64,000 bases of DNA from Excoecaria cochinchinensis (GCA_947683425.1 CANTUQ010000076.1:5084001-5148000), one strand, 5' to 3'. Positions 22,641-34,912 are shown, counted from the first letter of the stretch. Numbers and translations: made by a program. The notes: generated by a model not told the origin, from the letters alone.

Positions 22641-23645
22641 ATTAAAGTATGTGAATTCTTTGCTTGTTATAATTGAACTATGGACGTTAACTGTATAATT
22701 TTAGCCTGCGAATCAACTAAGTGGATAGTTAGGCATGCCTAATAGAGTCTTATAGCTGCAGCCTCAGTTCAGTTTGGACCTCGATCAGGTCCCCATTTGG
22801 TTCCTCGCGAACTCTTTAATGTGTTTGGATCTTGTTTAAGATCCCTTAACAAAACGTTTTGCAAATGATCAAGTAAAATGGTTTTCGATTCGTACCCGTA
22901 AGGTACTGTCAGTAATCGGTTCGTACCCGTAAAGTACTGTCAGTTCAGTCATTTTCCACTATTTTGAGTCAGCAGGTGCTTAATTACTTTGAATTGTTTT
23001 GATAATTATGAGAATGTATCATCCGAATATGTATATTAATGAAATAATATGAAGGCAGTTATGTAATATCAAATGTAGGACTCTATATGTGCGCTTGTTC
23101 ATATTTATATCTAATGTGTATTTCTGATTATGCCATCAGTATACATTATGCTTGACGACCATTGTGAACGGCCGTCCATTTTTCATATGTGTGTTTCCCC
23201 ACTAAGCGTTTATTGCTTAACACAGTGTGTTTACCCATGCAGGTATGGAAGGAGTTGCCTTGGGAGAGTCATCGCAGCCAAGCCAACACAGCTGGGTTAT
23301 AGTGTAGGGCTTAATTTTGTAGCTTGATGAATCTTTTTGTATAGAACTCTCTTATGTCAGTTTTGTAATAGCTTCCGCATGTGTATAAGTATATTTTTGG
23401 ATATGTAATTATCTTTTGTACCTGTAGGTTGATCAAACAGTAATGTAATGTTTTCTGTTATATTAATGCACGATTAGCTTCTTTCATGAATGGTTTTGTA
23501 AAGTTTTTAATTACCCTATATTTAGGTATGTATGCTTGGGTATGTATGTATGTATAGTTTGTATCTGCGTGGTGGCACCTTTACCCATACGACATCTCGC
23601 TCCTTAACGGATGGGATCGCCTGCGTATGAGTAGGGGGTGTTACA
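22641..23645 (+). repeat. Tekay-like LTR 3' fragment, plus orientation
   Basis: Closely resembles 13600-14586. The cassette is at 22705-22976 (CCTGCG.., TTAGGCATGCCTAA, GGACCTCGATCAGGTCCC, GGTTCCTCGCGAACTC, ..GAGTCAGCAGG), the three-hairpin block at 23154-23245, and the terminus GGGGGTGTTACA at 23645. It is joined head to head with the preceding minus-strand fragment. The flanks AATGG and GTATT do not match, so the pair is not one simple insertion. Confidence 0.8.
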
Positions 23646-24611
23646 GTATTATTTTCTTTATTTGGCTTTTTCATTTATGTTGCCATGTAATTTTTAATAA
23701 AACTATCTATTTTATGCACGTTAAAAAGAAAATAACAAAAGCGTTTATATTAACTAATTTGAAATTTTTTTTCTAATAAAAATGGGACCAATGTCCTCGT
23801 TTTTCCATCCAAATAAACCATCACATTTAACACTTTTTCTCTTAAGTATGTATGCGAGGACCAATGTCCTCATCCTTAATAAATACCCCATTTTATGTAT
23901 GATTTACATTTTATTTACAACGGGGTTGTATTCCGCCCCTATTTTTTTATTGTAAATCATTGTGCTTTTATTTACTTTATGTTTAATTTACTTTTATTTA
24001 CCGTTTTCACAAGGTGATTGATCTGCGCTTTAATTTTTGCATTAAAATCTTTGAAAAAAGGAATGGAAGTTTAAATTCAAAACTCAATTATAATTTAATC
24101 AAGGAATGAATAAATGGAAAGTCCCGAATAATTTTCTGTCTTAACCTCAATAAGGTTAGATGAACCTTTCCAATGTGCTATTGGAAATAGAATTCCAAAA
24201 TCTCTCTTGTTGCCCAAAATAGGCCCAAGTTACATTGTCTTAGGCTCTATGAGGTTAGAAGAACCATCCCAATATTCTATAGGGGTGGGGGCTCCAAAAT
24301 ATATCTGGCTTACCCAAAATAGATGCATATGCATCATCTTAGGCTTCACGAGATTAGATAAATCTTTCCAATATTCTATTGTAAGGAGGATTCTAATATA
24401 TCTCTGATTGCCTAAAATAGACACACATGTGATGTCTCAAGCTTAGCGAGGCTAGACAACCTTTCCGAATATTTTATTAGGTGGAGACTCCAAAACACCT
24501 CCTTGTTGCCCAAAATAGATGCCCTTGTAATCTTCACAAGTCTTATGAACCTTTCTCGAATACCCTAAAAGCGGGTCATTTCGGGGCCCTCGGGATTTGG
24601 CGTGAGTCACA
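23646..24611 (+). repeat. Ogre/Tat-like LTR, 3' part (third copy)
   Basis: Shares with the other two Ogre-like LTRs the paired hairpin GGACCAATGTCC (about 23786 and 23857) and a tandem block of about 98-bp units, each with a TTAGGCT..GAGGTTAGA.GAACC core (starts near 24142, 24240, 24340, 24438 and a partial at 24533). It ends GAGTCACA at 24611, but no primer site follows. Its 5' part is missing. Confidence 0.7.
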
Positions 24612-25860
24612 CCCGATCTGAATTAAAATTATCCCACAAAATTCACCCGGTAAATTTAACGATTAAGAACTTAAAATTAAAAACATCTCATACAATTCTA
24701 ATACAAATATTTGTAAACATCCCATACAATTCAAATGCAAATATTTATAAACATTCCATACAATTCACATCAATATTGAATTATGCGATAAGCTGACAAA
24801 ATAAGCAACCGTGAACTTTCAAGAATTAGTTAAAGAATAGGTTAAAACAAATAAAAAATTATACATTAATATTGAATTCGCATTTTAATTGTTGAATGAG
24901 CTGAAATTGAAGTCATCATATTCTAAAAAAAAGTGATATAATAGCACCATATAGTGGACAAGGAAGATAGAACAAAATAACTTGAAATAATTAAGTGATT
25001 GATCATCGTTCTTTAGCAAATTATAGACACTGTGACATTACTGAGGAACATGCTTCTTAAAAATTCGTTAAACAGAAGATTACAATGATCAAAAGTGTTT
25101 GTGAAAGTTGTCAACTTCATTAAGGGGCAACATGATATAATATAATTCTGCGATAAGTTAACAAATGCTATATGCACATGATTGTCCATGTTAATCAATC
25201 ACTAGACTGACACTCATTGATAATTTGAATTTGTTGTTATTGTGCTAATTTTTTTTTTTTATTTATTTCAATGTTGGAGTTTCAGTACTTATTTGTTACT
25301 CTTAAATTGAAAATAACTAAAACAAAGCTTTCCAGTTTTAATTCAATCCTCAGAGTTTGCCTATTTAATGATTCTAGCTGTCTGAGTGGTTCATTTTCCA
25401 TAACTGGTGGTTTGGTTTGTGGCTGTGATGTGATGATTTTTGTAGCAAATTAATGTGCAAATTACAATGGACTTTGTAGAAACAAATGTAAAATCAGTTT
25501 GATCTCCACATTTCTAAACTAATTAATTTAACATTAGGATTTTGCTTTTAATCTATCATAATTGATTTTTTATGTGAAATTCATTTTCTTGTTCATGGTG
25601 GCATAATTAATCTAATTTTATTGTTTTAAAAATATGCAATATTGGTCTGTAATAAAAGAGAATAGTAAGAGCTTTAATTAGGATTGGATATATCTTTTGC
25701 AGACTAACCTGATGTGTAAGATCAACAAGAGAAATCAGACATAAGAGTAGCAAGAGAAAGATGTCAGAACATATAAAATCATAACATAATCCTAGAACAT
25801 AAACAAGAAAAAGATGCATAAGATTGTCATCACCAGATTCACCACCAACATTAAACCACT
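24612..25860. other. AT-rich sequence, unclassified
   Basis: No sustained reading frame, primer site, polypurine tract or tandem repeat was recognised. A short local duplication of CATACAATTC is near 24685-24770. It may include the LTR of the gypsy relic at 26369 and the inner part of the hAT-like element, but I cannot place boundaries. Confidence 0.4.
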
Positions 25861-26074
25861 ATTACCAAAATGGGTAATGGCAAGAACACTAACCTGATGA
25901 AACGCAGTGACTGAGGTGACGGCTCAAGGTGTCGAGGTAGTGGCGAGTCAAAGTGAGAGTGAGTGACGGATGGCGGCAATTAACTGTGGAGACTTAGAGT
26001 GAATGAGAGTGAGAGAGAGAGGAGCGGGTTGTTCACTTCATGGGTTTAGTTTAGGGCAAGAAAGGGGAAAATGA

Positions 26075-26116
<42 letters not shown>

Positions 26117-26311
26117 AAATGGAAATTTTTTTTAGCCCAAGGATCCCCACCTCGTGGGGATGCCCGTTCCCCGTCCCTGCACTGAATTCGAAGGTGGGGA
26201 TTTTTTTCTCCACATCCCCATTCCCGTGGGGGAAAAATTCGGGGATTCCCTAACCTGTTCTGGTCAGCCCCCCATAGGGGACGGGGAATCCCCACCCCAT
26301 GATCATCCTTA
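25860..26311 (-). mobile_element. hAT-like element, 5' terminus
   Basis: Read on the minus strand from 26311, the sequence opens TAAGGATGATCATGGGG and then runs into G- and C-rich stretches with alternating GGGG and CCCC, a common look of plant hAT termini (consensus near YARGGATG). It is followed by a TA repeat and a 5'-UTR-like stretch ending ATCAG|GTTAGTG near 25893. I could not find a matching TIR or an 8-bp duplication of TTGAAGCA on the left, so the element is truncated or its other end is unrecognised. Confidence 0.4.
26082..26115. repeat. TA dinucleotide microsatellite
   Basis: About 16 uninterrupted TA units within the hAT-like terminus. Confidence 0.95.
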
Positions 26312-26368
26312 TTGAAGCAGAATTTTATGTTCTTAGTAACTGTTAAAGCTTTTATTGGGACCTATTAG

Positions 26369-26380
26369 TGGTATTAGAGC
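26369..26380 (+). promoter_or_regulatory. Degenerate primer binding site of gypsy relic
   Basis: TGGTATTAGAGC differs from the iMet-type site by one C-to-T change. It places the LTR end a few bases upstream, though the terminal CA is not preserved. Confidence 0.65.
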
Positions 26381-26388
26381 TTGACACG

Positions 26389-26937
26389 ATGTCAATAAAT
26401 AATGAACAGATTGAAAATCTTGAAACTGAGCTCAAAGGATTATGTGAAAAATTTTCTCGCATGGAGCTTGGCATGGTTGACGAGTTCAATCATTTGGAGA
26501 ACACCATTAGCAAACTAACTAAAGCCTTACTCTCAAAACAAGAACTATTAGCTAGCAATAATAATGAATGCCATGGGAACCATTCCTATGGAAGTTCTCA
26601 CAACGTAAGAGCAGAGACTCGAGACAATAATAATGAAGGGTATCCCATGTTCTCATCCAAATTAGCTAAATTGGATTTCCCTCAATTCTCTGAAGATGAA
26701 CCCACAAAATGGTTCTCAATAGTGGATCGGTTCTTTGAGCACCAAAGCATCGAAGACACGCAAGAGGAGTCTTTAGCATCTTTCCACCTAGAAGGAGAGG
26801 CTAACCAATGGTGGCAGTATTTGCACAGATCTTTTAAAGAAGAAAATCAAGAAGCAACATGGGTAAGGTTCGGACCCATTGAGCTCGAGGACTTTGATGA
26901 AGCATTATCAAGTGTTAAACAAATTGGCTTTCTATGA
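26389..26937 (+). pseudogene. gypsy relic gag
   Basis: ATG at 26389, nine bases after the primer site, opens a 182-codon frame with an N-terminal coiled-coil-like stretch (IENLETELKGLCEKF) and a capsid start containing KLDFPQFSEDEPTKWF and FHLEGEANQWWQ, motifs of chromovirus-type Ty3/gypsy gag. The frame ends in TGA at 26937, but homologous sequence continues (FEELRNKV, GLKPKI, LAHMQDE) in broken frames to about 27110. The lineage within the chromoviruses is uncertain; it is not the Tekay-type gag seen elsewhere in the window. Confidence 0.75.
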
Positions 26938-28732
26938 GATTATAAGAAAGAGTTTGAAGAACTTAGAAATAAGGTGTAAGCGTGGGCGCAAAAGGCGCTT
27001 GTAGGGACATTTATGTGAGGTCTTAAACCTAAAATTGCATTTAGCATCAGAATGTTCAAACAAAAGTCACTTAAGGAGGCTATTAGCCTTGCACATATGC
27101 AAGATGAATGACTAACTTGCTCAGGAAAACTACCATGACCTTTCAACAAAATAATGGTAGAGTCTTGTTTGCCAACCATAGTCAAAATGCACCAACAACA
27201 AGGTGGTTATCATGGGAGGAAATGCAAAAACGATGAGCCCATGGCCTATGTTTCAATTGGGATGAAAAGTTTACACCAATTCATAAGTGCCATAGGGCAC
27301 AACTTTTATTGCTAGAAGGGGGTAGTGATTATGGAGACACAGACAAAGAATCATACAAGAATATGGTGCACCACAACCCTTTAATATCTCTTTATGCTCT
27401 CACGAGATGGTCTCCTACTCAAACCATATGGGTAGTAGCTAAGATAGGACCATATAAGCTGATTGTCCTTATTGATAGTGGTGAACTCATAACTTCATCC
27501 ATGAAAAAGTGGCGGGCCTATTGCAATTACCTATCATTCTAACCAAACCATTTAATGTGAAGGTGGCAAATAGAGATCCATTGAAATATCGAGGGAGATT
27601 CGAAAATGTTCAAGCATTACTCCATGGTATACTATTTACTCTAACTTTTTATTCCTTACCATTAATGGGATTGGATTTGGTATTAGGAGTCTAATGGCTA
27701 GAGTAGTTGGGGATAATATTATGTAACTGGAAGAAAATGACATGGAATAGGTACCCAGCCCATTAATAAGGTCACTCCTTGTTTGCTATTTGCCTTCAAT
27801 CAATGGTGGATGAGTCATCACAAAAAGTCAAAGAGGATATGCAACACTTGTTAAAGTAATTTGAAGAATGTTTCAAAATCCCAAGCAATTACGACCAATA
27901 AGGGAAAATGATCACTACATCAACCTTAAGAAGGGTCCCAAACTCGTCAATGTCAAGCCATACAGGTACGCCTATTTTCAAAAAGCTGAAATAGAAAATC
28001 TAGTTCATGACATGCTAAAATTGGGTCTTTTAACGTCTAACACTAATCCATTTTCATCACCTATTCTATTAGTTTAATAAAAAAGGTGGCACTTGGCGAT
28101 TTTGTACCTGTTCATGTCATGTTAGACGAATTCTATGGGGCTTCTTTTCTTTACTTAGCTTGATTTAAGGTCGGGTTATCATCAAGTTCGAGTCCACCCA
28201 CTAGAAATTCATGAAACTGCATTTGGCACACACTGGGCATTATGATTATGTAGTCATGCCCTTTGGCTTATGTAATGCCCCTCCACTTTTCAAGCTATAA
28301 TGAACTCCATTTTTTTACCCTACCGTTGAAAAATTGTACTAGCATTTTTTTATGACATTTTAATTTGTAACCCTAATTGGACAGTGCATTTTGAACATGT
28401 TACAAAGGCTTTTGAAATATTAAGGTGACACAAATTCTTTGTCCAGTTGAGCAAGTTCTTTTGGCCAGCAAGAAATTGAATATTTGGGTCACATTATCAC
28501 TTCTCAAAGAGTTAAAATGGATCAAAACAAAATTACAATAGTGCTCAATTGCCTAGGCCTACTAATGTCTCTGAATTGCATGGATTTAGGCCTTATAGGG
28601 TACTATCGAAAGTTTGTTCGCAATTATGGTGTTGTAGCTCGACAATTTACAAATCTTTTAAAAAATAGACAATTCAAGTGGAACAAAAAAAATTGTGGCG
28701 GCATTTAAAGCACTTCAAAAAGCCACAAGATC
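26938..28732 (+). pseudogene. gypsy relic pol, heavily decayed
   Basis: Protease remnants near 27430-27690 include LIVLIDSGE and LMGLDLVLGV. RT remnants near 27910-28270 include the VKPYRYAYFQKAEIENLV segment, FSSPILLV and a MPFGLCNAP-like stretch. A post-RT piece with GLIGYYRKFVRNYG lies near 28590. Stops and shifts are frequent. The homology stops in the tether/RNase H region at 28732, where the Ogre-like LTR begins. Confidence 0.75.
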
Positions 28733-30866
28733 TGTAGACACTGGATCTCGAGGTAACCCAGATTAGAGATTACCCGATAGAGATGACGATACCTGTCCTA
28801 TAGGTGGAAGGCTGAAATACTAGATTCTGCCCTTGAATTTCACAAATTGTAAGGTCTTTCTATGTCCAAAAATCTTTTGTGTTTCCATTTGGTTTGAAAA
28901 AGGGGAAAATCATGAAAATCTTTACTTGTGGGGACGCAAACCCATCCCTCAGTCGCTAGGTGAGCCCGTCCCTTGAGCGATGGGCCTCGAGGGATATTCG
29001 GCCTTTTTCGTTGATATATGCCTTTCCCTCATTTGAGGGACAGTCGTCCCTTAAGCCTGGTATACCTATCTCTTCGGGGATGGGCCGTCCATTGAAATTT
29101 TGGATTTTTGCGCTTCTTCATGACCGATGGTTGTCCCTCGTGAGAGGGATTCCCATCCGTCATGAATTGTGCCCAGATCTTCGAATTTTCTTCTTTGAAA
29201 ATTCGGAGATTTATTTGTTTTAAAATCAAACACCTTATTTTTAAGGATTATGATGGAGGGATTTTAGGTCTTCAAATTTTAAAATGACTTAATCTTATCC
29301 CTAGATTTACTTCAAAACCAAGAAAATCAAGGAGAAATCTTTGGCTATAAAAAGAAAAGGAAGCACAAAAATCGGGGGAGGATTTTTGGCAAAACAGAAA
29401 TCTTTCTGTGAAAAAAGATTTTGAAAACTTACTTTTGAAATTCTGATTTGAAGGGTTCATTGAGGAAGAAAAATCAATTTTCTCACCTTAATTACTCTAA
29501 CAAACTCATGATTTTCAAAAAAGAATTTTAGAGAGAAGTTAGAGGGAGAAAAAGAAATCCTCACTGTTTTCTAACTTGTTTTTGTGAAATTTTGGGAAAA
29601 GATCTGCTACTTTATTTCCTTTCAGAGATCAAATATTGAGGGTAAATATTCTGGGTTCAAAATTCTCTATTTTGCAATTAATTCAAAACAAAGGCATGGA
29701 ATGTCCTTGAGCCTTTTTTTTTTTACCTTTCTTTTTTTTTAATTTTATTTTAGATCTTTTGTTACTTTTTCTAATGTCTCTTTGTATGCTAACTTTTTAT
29801 GTGTGATATTAGTGCCATTTTGCCCTATTAGTGTCACATCTTGCATGTTTAATTTTTAGCTTTATTTTTTGATTGTTTTGATTTTACTAACTTGTCATTT
29901 TCTTTTGTTTTTCTTATTTGACATATAATATTTTCCTTTTGATGTGAGCATTGTTCATAAATGATGATTCACCAGATGAGGGATTTGAAGGCCTTCGGTT
30001 TGATTAATCCTATTATTTTAGTTTCTCCATTGCTCATTTTCCCTTTTAGTTTATTATTGATTATCTCTTGGACTTTTTAACAAAGGTTTGTTTTAGGCCC
30101 GTTAATGGAAAAACTCACAAAGAGATTTTATAAATACAATGGAATTTTTCTAATAAAATAGGACCAATGTCCTAACTTTTCTTCCAATAAAAATGTCAAT
30201 CAAATTATTCTATTATGTAAATATGCATTCGACAACCAATGTTCTCACCTTAAATAAATATCTCATTTTATGTATGTATTTATCTCTTAATGTTATCCTT
30301 TTCATTTTTTTTTGGGTTAGATTATGCCCTTTTATCATTGTAAAGTTGATACATTTGCTTTTATTTATTGTCTTTTTACCGCTTCTATTTATATGATTGC
30401 AATGTGCTATAATTTAATTGTATAAATGAGTGAGGAAAGATATGGAAACTTAATTATAAAAACCCATTTATAAACTTTAACCAAGGTACGAGTAACAGTG
30501 ACATGACGAGCTAGCTCTCTCTAGTCTTAGGCTTGACAAGGTTATATGACCCTTCTCAATGTTCTATTGGATGGTGATTCCAAAATACTTTATGTTGTCC
30601 AAAATAGACATGAGAACAGTGTCTTGAACTCTCTCTCGTCTTAGGCGTCATGGGGTTATACGAACTTTTCCAATGTTCTGTTGGGTGGCAACTCAAAAAT
30701 ACCTCCTGTTGCCCAAAATAGACACACTCGTAATACGATCATTAGCAATTAAATAGGGGTAATTCCCTATCTATTATGAAATGACCAGCCCTTACAAGCT
30801 TGGTGAACCTCCCTTGGACCCTAAAAATAGGCCTCTAGGGACACACGGGGTTCCGCACGCGTCATA
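28733..30866 (+). repeat. Ogre/Tat-like LTR (second copy)
   Basis: Starts TGTAGACACTGG, aligned with TATAGACACCGG at 31873, and ends near GCGTCATA just before the primer site. It contains a stretch of GGGA/TCCC hairpins (about 28925-29160), the paired GGACCAATGTCC hairpin (about 30158, weaker at 30232) and two of the roughly 100-bp units (near 30523 and 30638). Confidence 0.75.
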
Positions 30867-30867
30867 A

Positions 30868-31088
30868 TGGCGACTCCACTAGGGACATTTAGTGACCTTG
30901 CTCCTAAAATGCCTTGGTTAAAAAATATATAGTTGTGTTTTTAAAATTAAAATTCCATCTCTTTTTAAAAATTGCATTAAATTTCATTTTTGAGCCTTAG
31001 ATCTATGCTAGTTGATCCCTCTTTAACCTCAGTGCATTCCCAAATCACAACCCTATGTTCACTCAATGTAGGGAAGTGTTAGGGATAA
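30868..31088 (+). promoter_or_regulatory. Ogre-type primer binding site and leader (second copy)
   Basis: TGGCGACTCCACTAGGGA (30868-30885) is the site usually assigned to arginine tRNA in Ogre elements. The leader to 31088 aligns with 43548-43745 (CTTGGTTAAA, GTGCATTCCC, GGGAAGTGTTA.GGATAAT). It is cut at 31089 by another LTR. Confidence 0.75.
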
Positions 31089-31872
31089 TGTAAGGCCCCA
31101 ATTCATACCCCAGTGGTTTAAAGCATGGTTTTGGTATGAGTATGGCTTTTTGGATGTGTTTGGTATTTTTTGTGGAAATCTGGGTTAATATTATTATTGA
31201 CCCTAGGGATGTAATTGCATGTTTTATTAAGTTATAAGGGTATATTTGTGTGAGCAGTTCAATTATGTTGTTTGAGAAAGGTATGGGAAGAAAAGAAGGA
31301 CTAGAAGAGAGAATTGCCAAATCCACCATAAGAAAGTGACAAGTGGATGGTGAGATAAGGAGAGATAAAGAGAAGGATAAGATTGGATTTAAAAGCCAAG
31401 AGAGAGAAATGTGAGGAGAGAAATCTGCCCTCCTCTCTCCCGTTCCAGCTCTCACATTCTTCTTCTTCTTCTTCTTCTTCTTCTCCTTCCTTGCCCTAAA
31501 TCATTCCTTTTAGTTGGAGTTATTTTGGTGGGTTTTTGGGTAATTTAAGAGTTATTCATGTAAGTGTATAATTCTCTTCTTCTTCCTCTTCTTCTCTTCT
31601 TTCCCCTATTTTTCTTTGGTAACTAAGTGTTTGGGTTTTGAGCAATTTTTGTGGTTTGGTTTGGTTGTTCAGAGATTCCCACTAGAGAAGCAAAAGGAAA
31701 GGAGAAAGTAGGTGGTAGCACTGCTAATTGAGCTTTGAGGAGCTTAGGAGCAAAAGTTTGGGATTTATATGATTTTGTATGATTTTTGCTTTTGAAATTA
31801 CTGCTATGATTTTTGAGAAATTGAGTTTGAGAGTGTGTTTATATGTATCCTTGAATTTCGTTTTGGTGATAT
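31089..31872 (+). repeat. Tekay-like LTR 5' fragment
   Basis: Starts TGTAAGGCCCC and has a CT-rich leader with a TTC repeat (about 31455-31490), a GTAAGT donor (31560) and an acceptor-like CAAAAG|TTTGGGA (31756), giving 197 nt. It ends abruptly where the next Ogre-like LTR begins at 31873. No array or cassette remains. Confidence 0.7.
31560..31756 (+). other. Candidate intron in LTR fragment 31089-31872
   Basis: 197 nt: donor TTCAT|GTAAGTGT and a decayed acceptor CAAAAG before TTTGGGA. The acceptor has lost the G that other copies carry after AG. Confidence 0.4.
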
Positions 31873-32208
31873 TATAGACACCGGGTCTCGAGGCAGTCCA
31901 AGATTAGGATTACCCAATGATGAGACTGAGTACCTGTTCAACGGCAAAAATAAGGTTGAAAGAGATAGTTTCCTTGTCAAAATTGTTTCAAAAAAATAAA
32001 TATAACATATATATTTTGAAAACTAAAAATAAAAAAGGAAGGTTGGAAGTGATATTTTTTGTTAATAAGTTGTGATTTAAAAAAAAAATATATATTTCAG
32101 CAGCCAGCGGCCAACGGCATGTAAGGGCAGGCACCCCTCACGCATAGGCTAGCTGCACACACGCGCGCGTGGAAAGCGCACATCATGCACGTTGAGCAGT
32201 GGCCTACC

Positions 32209-32232
32209 CGCCCCTCAGCGCGCTGAGGGGCG
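32209..32232. repeat. Perfect 24-bp GC palindrome
   Basis: The arms CGCCCCTCAGCG and CGCTGAGGGGCG abut with no spacer. The surroundings (32150-32290) are also rich in GCGC repeats. Confidence 0.95.
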
Positions 32233-33184
32233 ATCTGCCCGCCCCTTGCGCAAGCACGCGCGCAACCTGTACGTCCTCTGGCTTGGCCTGCACATGCGAG
32301 GCCGCCCCTTGCCCCTGTGGGCCGCCCCTAGCACCTGTTTCACCCAGCAGCACCATTTTCGGTCAAAAATAAGCTTTTTTGTTTTTTTTTGGTAAAAAAT
32401 GATTTTTTTTGGGGTTTTCACATTAATTCCAGATTTTTACACCTAAATAAGTAGGATTTAATTAAAAATATATTTTCTTTGCTAATTAATTTATTGCTTC
32501 AGAAAAATCATATAAATAGAAGATTTTAGAGAGAGAAAAAAAAAGAGGAACTTGGGGAGAACTTGGGGGAAAAGGGGAGAGATTTTTAGAGAGAAAAATT
32601 CATATTTTTGAAAGGATTTTGAGAGGCAGAAAAACAATTTTGTTTCCTTGAATCAAAAATCAAAGCTTGAGGAAGAGAAATCCATTCTTTTACTTGAGTT
32701 TTGATAGAAATTTCTTGGTCTTCTTTGCTTGTTCCTGAATCTTTTAGAGATAAAAAATGATTTTTTTTGTTCCTCAAATCTGATTTTTTGAGATTTTAAC
32801 AAGGAAATGAATTACGATTCGACTCTTCTAGATTGATAAACTCTGACGGTAACAAATTCTGGATCCAACTTTTTGTTCATCTTTTCTTTTGTTTATTTAG
32901 TTTATTTTTTCTTTATTTTGTTCTTGGGTTTGTGATTTGGATTTGTTTGTTTCATGTGATTTTTTATTGTTATTTGAGTTTTAGTTCATATATTTGTTTG
33001 TTATTATGAATTTCTAGCATGAAAATGGATAAATATATATGATTTGGGTGAAAAATCAGATTTATTGGTTTTCTTTTGTAGTATGATTTTTGGGATGATT
33101 TTTTCCTTTTTTATGCTTAAATATTATTATTTTCTATTACATGTTTATTTACCTTCCTCTTGTTTATTTATTTAATTTCATTGG

Positions 33185-33186
<2 letters not shown>

Positions 33187-33244
<58 letters not shown>

Positions 33245-33293
33245 GATGTTGTCGTTGTTGTCATTGTTGTTGTTATTGTTGTTGTTGTTGTTG

Positions 33294-33357
<64 letters not shown>

Positions 33358-33398
33358 TATTATTATTATTATTATTAATATTGTTATTGTTGTTGTTG

Positions 33399-33430
<32 letters not shown>

Positions 33431-33455
33431 GTTGTTGTTATTATTATTATTAGTA
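33187..33455. repeat. TTA/TTG trinucleotide microsatellite
   Basis: About 270 bp of TTA units with blocks of TTG, in the Ogre-like LTR. It gives a spurious poly-leucine frame. Confidence 0.98.
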
Positions 33456-34912
33456 GTACGTTTGCATGGCTAGTTTTGTGAGACTTCTTAATTCTTTTTA
33501 TATGTGTGTTAATTTTATTCTATATTTTCCTTTTTTTTATTTTTTTAGTTGATGTTAGAATTATTTCTAATATTTTTATTGTTATTTTTTATCAGGGTTT
33601 AAAATGTCGTGCTTACTTATTTGAGCATTTCCATGACCAAATGAAGTGGTCACGATGCGTAGGAGGCTACATCACTTGGGTGAGACCTTACCTACCCCTT
33701 GTTTATATAATTGTATTTATTTGCAAATCAAATAGTTTTATTTCATACGAGTGCCAGTTAAAAAATCACAAGAATATTTTTATGAGTAAATTGAGATTTT
33801 ATTAATAAATTAGGACCAATGTCCTTGATTTTAGCCAATGAATGTAAAAATACCACGAATTACAACGAAAAGTTAAATTTTCTCAAAATGGGAGTAATAC
33901 GTCCCTATTTTTAAGTTAATAGACTTAGCCGAAATAACTCTTCGATCCCCTTTTAAGTGAGCATGAAGGTTCCAATGTTCTTAAACCAAATAAATGTTCC
34001 GATTTATACATGTCTCTTGTTATTATTGACTTTGCTTAGGTGTTTAGCTTTATCTATATATATCTTGTGGGCCCTTGTACCTAATTATTTTCGGGGCAAT
34101 TTTATTTAGCTTTCTTTCATTTGGGGATTGTATTATGTCCTAATTTCCATTTTAATTTTGTTTAGCTTTTCTTTTCATTTTGGGGATTGTATTTGTCCCA
34201 TTTTTTCCTTTATAAATGGCGTGGCTTTGTGTCTTTACCGCTTTATTTACTGCTTTATTTATAGCTTTCATTTACCGCTTTCTCGATGCTTGAATTGCGC
34301 CTTTAATAAATTGCATCGATTGTGTGAAATGAAAGATGGAATTTTCTAATCTAAAAACTCATTCATAATTAATCAAGGCATAATTAAGAGTGGAGTTCTG
34401 AACTACTCTCTGGTTTAAACCATAGAGGTTAGATGACTTTTGTAACACCCCCATCGCCGTCCCCGTTGGAAGGACGCCGACGGACGCGCTACACGATGCT
34501 CACATATACGGATATACACATGCACAATGCGGAAGCATACGTTCATACATAACATGCATACAGAAATACGGATTAATTAAAAACTTACCTTGACTTACCT
34601 TCCGGTAAAGACTGAACATGCAATCACTTATGCACACACAGACTCTAAGCTGAAGCATACACAGAAGCATACATAATGACCATTCAACGGAAGCATAATC
34701 AAAATAATAAAGCAAAGGAATAACTAAACATAAAACATACTAACTATTACATTCCCCCAAGAACTCCAGAACGAAACATAATTAATTACATATACAATAC
34801 TACCGAATTACAAAAGCTGAAATACAGAAACTGAACAAAATACAGAACTTCTAACTCCTACGTGGCCGACCTTGCAGAAGCGCGACTCGAACAGAACCAA
34901 ACCTGCCACCTG

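Larger units (their letters stand above)
31873..34440 (+). repeat. Ogre-like 5' LTR, first part
   Basis: Starts TATAGACACCGGGTCTCGAGG. A GC-rich hairpin stretch lies at about 32098-32340, a TTA/TTG microsatellite at about 33187-33455, the GGACCAATGTCC hairpin near 33811, and the first 98-bp-type unit core (GAGGTTAGATGAC) at its end. It continues at 43323 after TR-GAG1. Confidence 0.75.

Noticed and set aside
21054..23645. A single solo LTR spanning the whole interval.
   Set aside because: The two halves are in opposite orientation and the flanking pentamers differ, so it is a chimera of two LTR fragments.
33141..33473. Open frame rich in leucine (110 codons).
   Set aside because: It is a translation of the TTA/TTG microsatellite in the Ogre-like LTR; there is no gene context.
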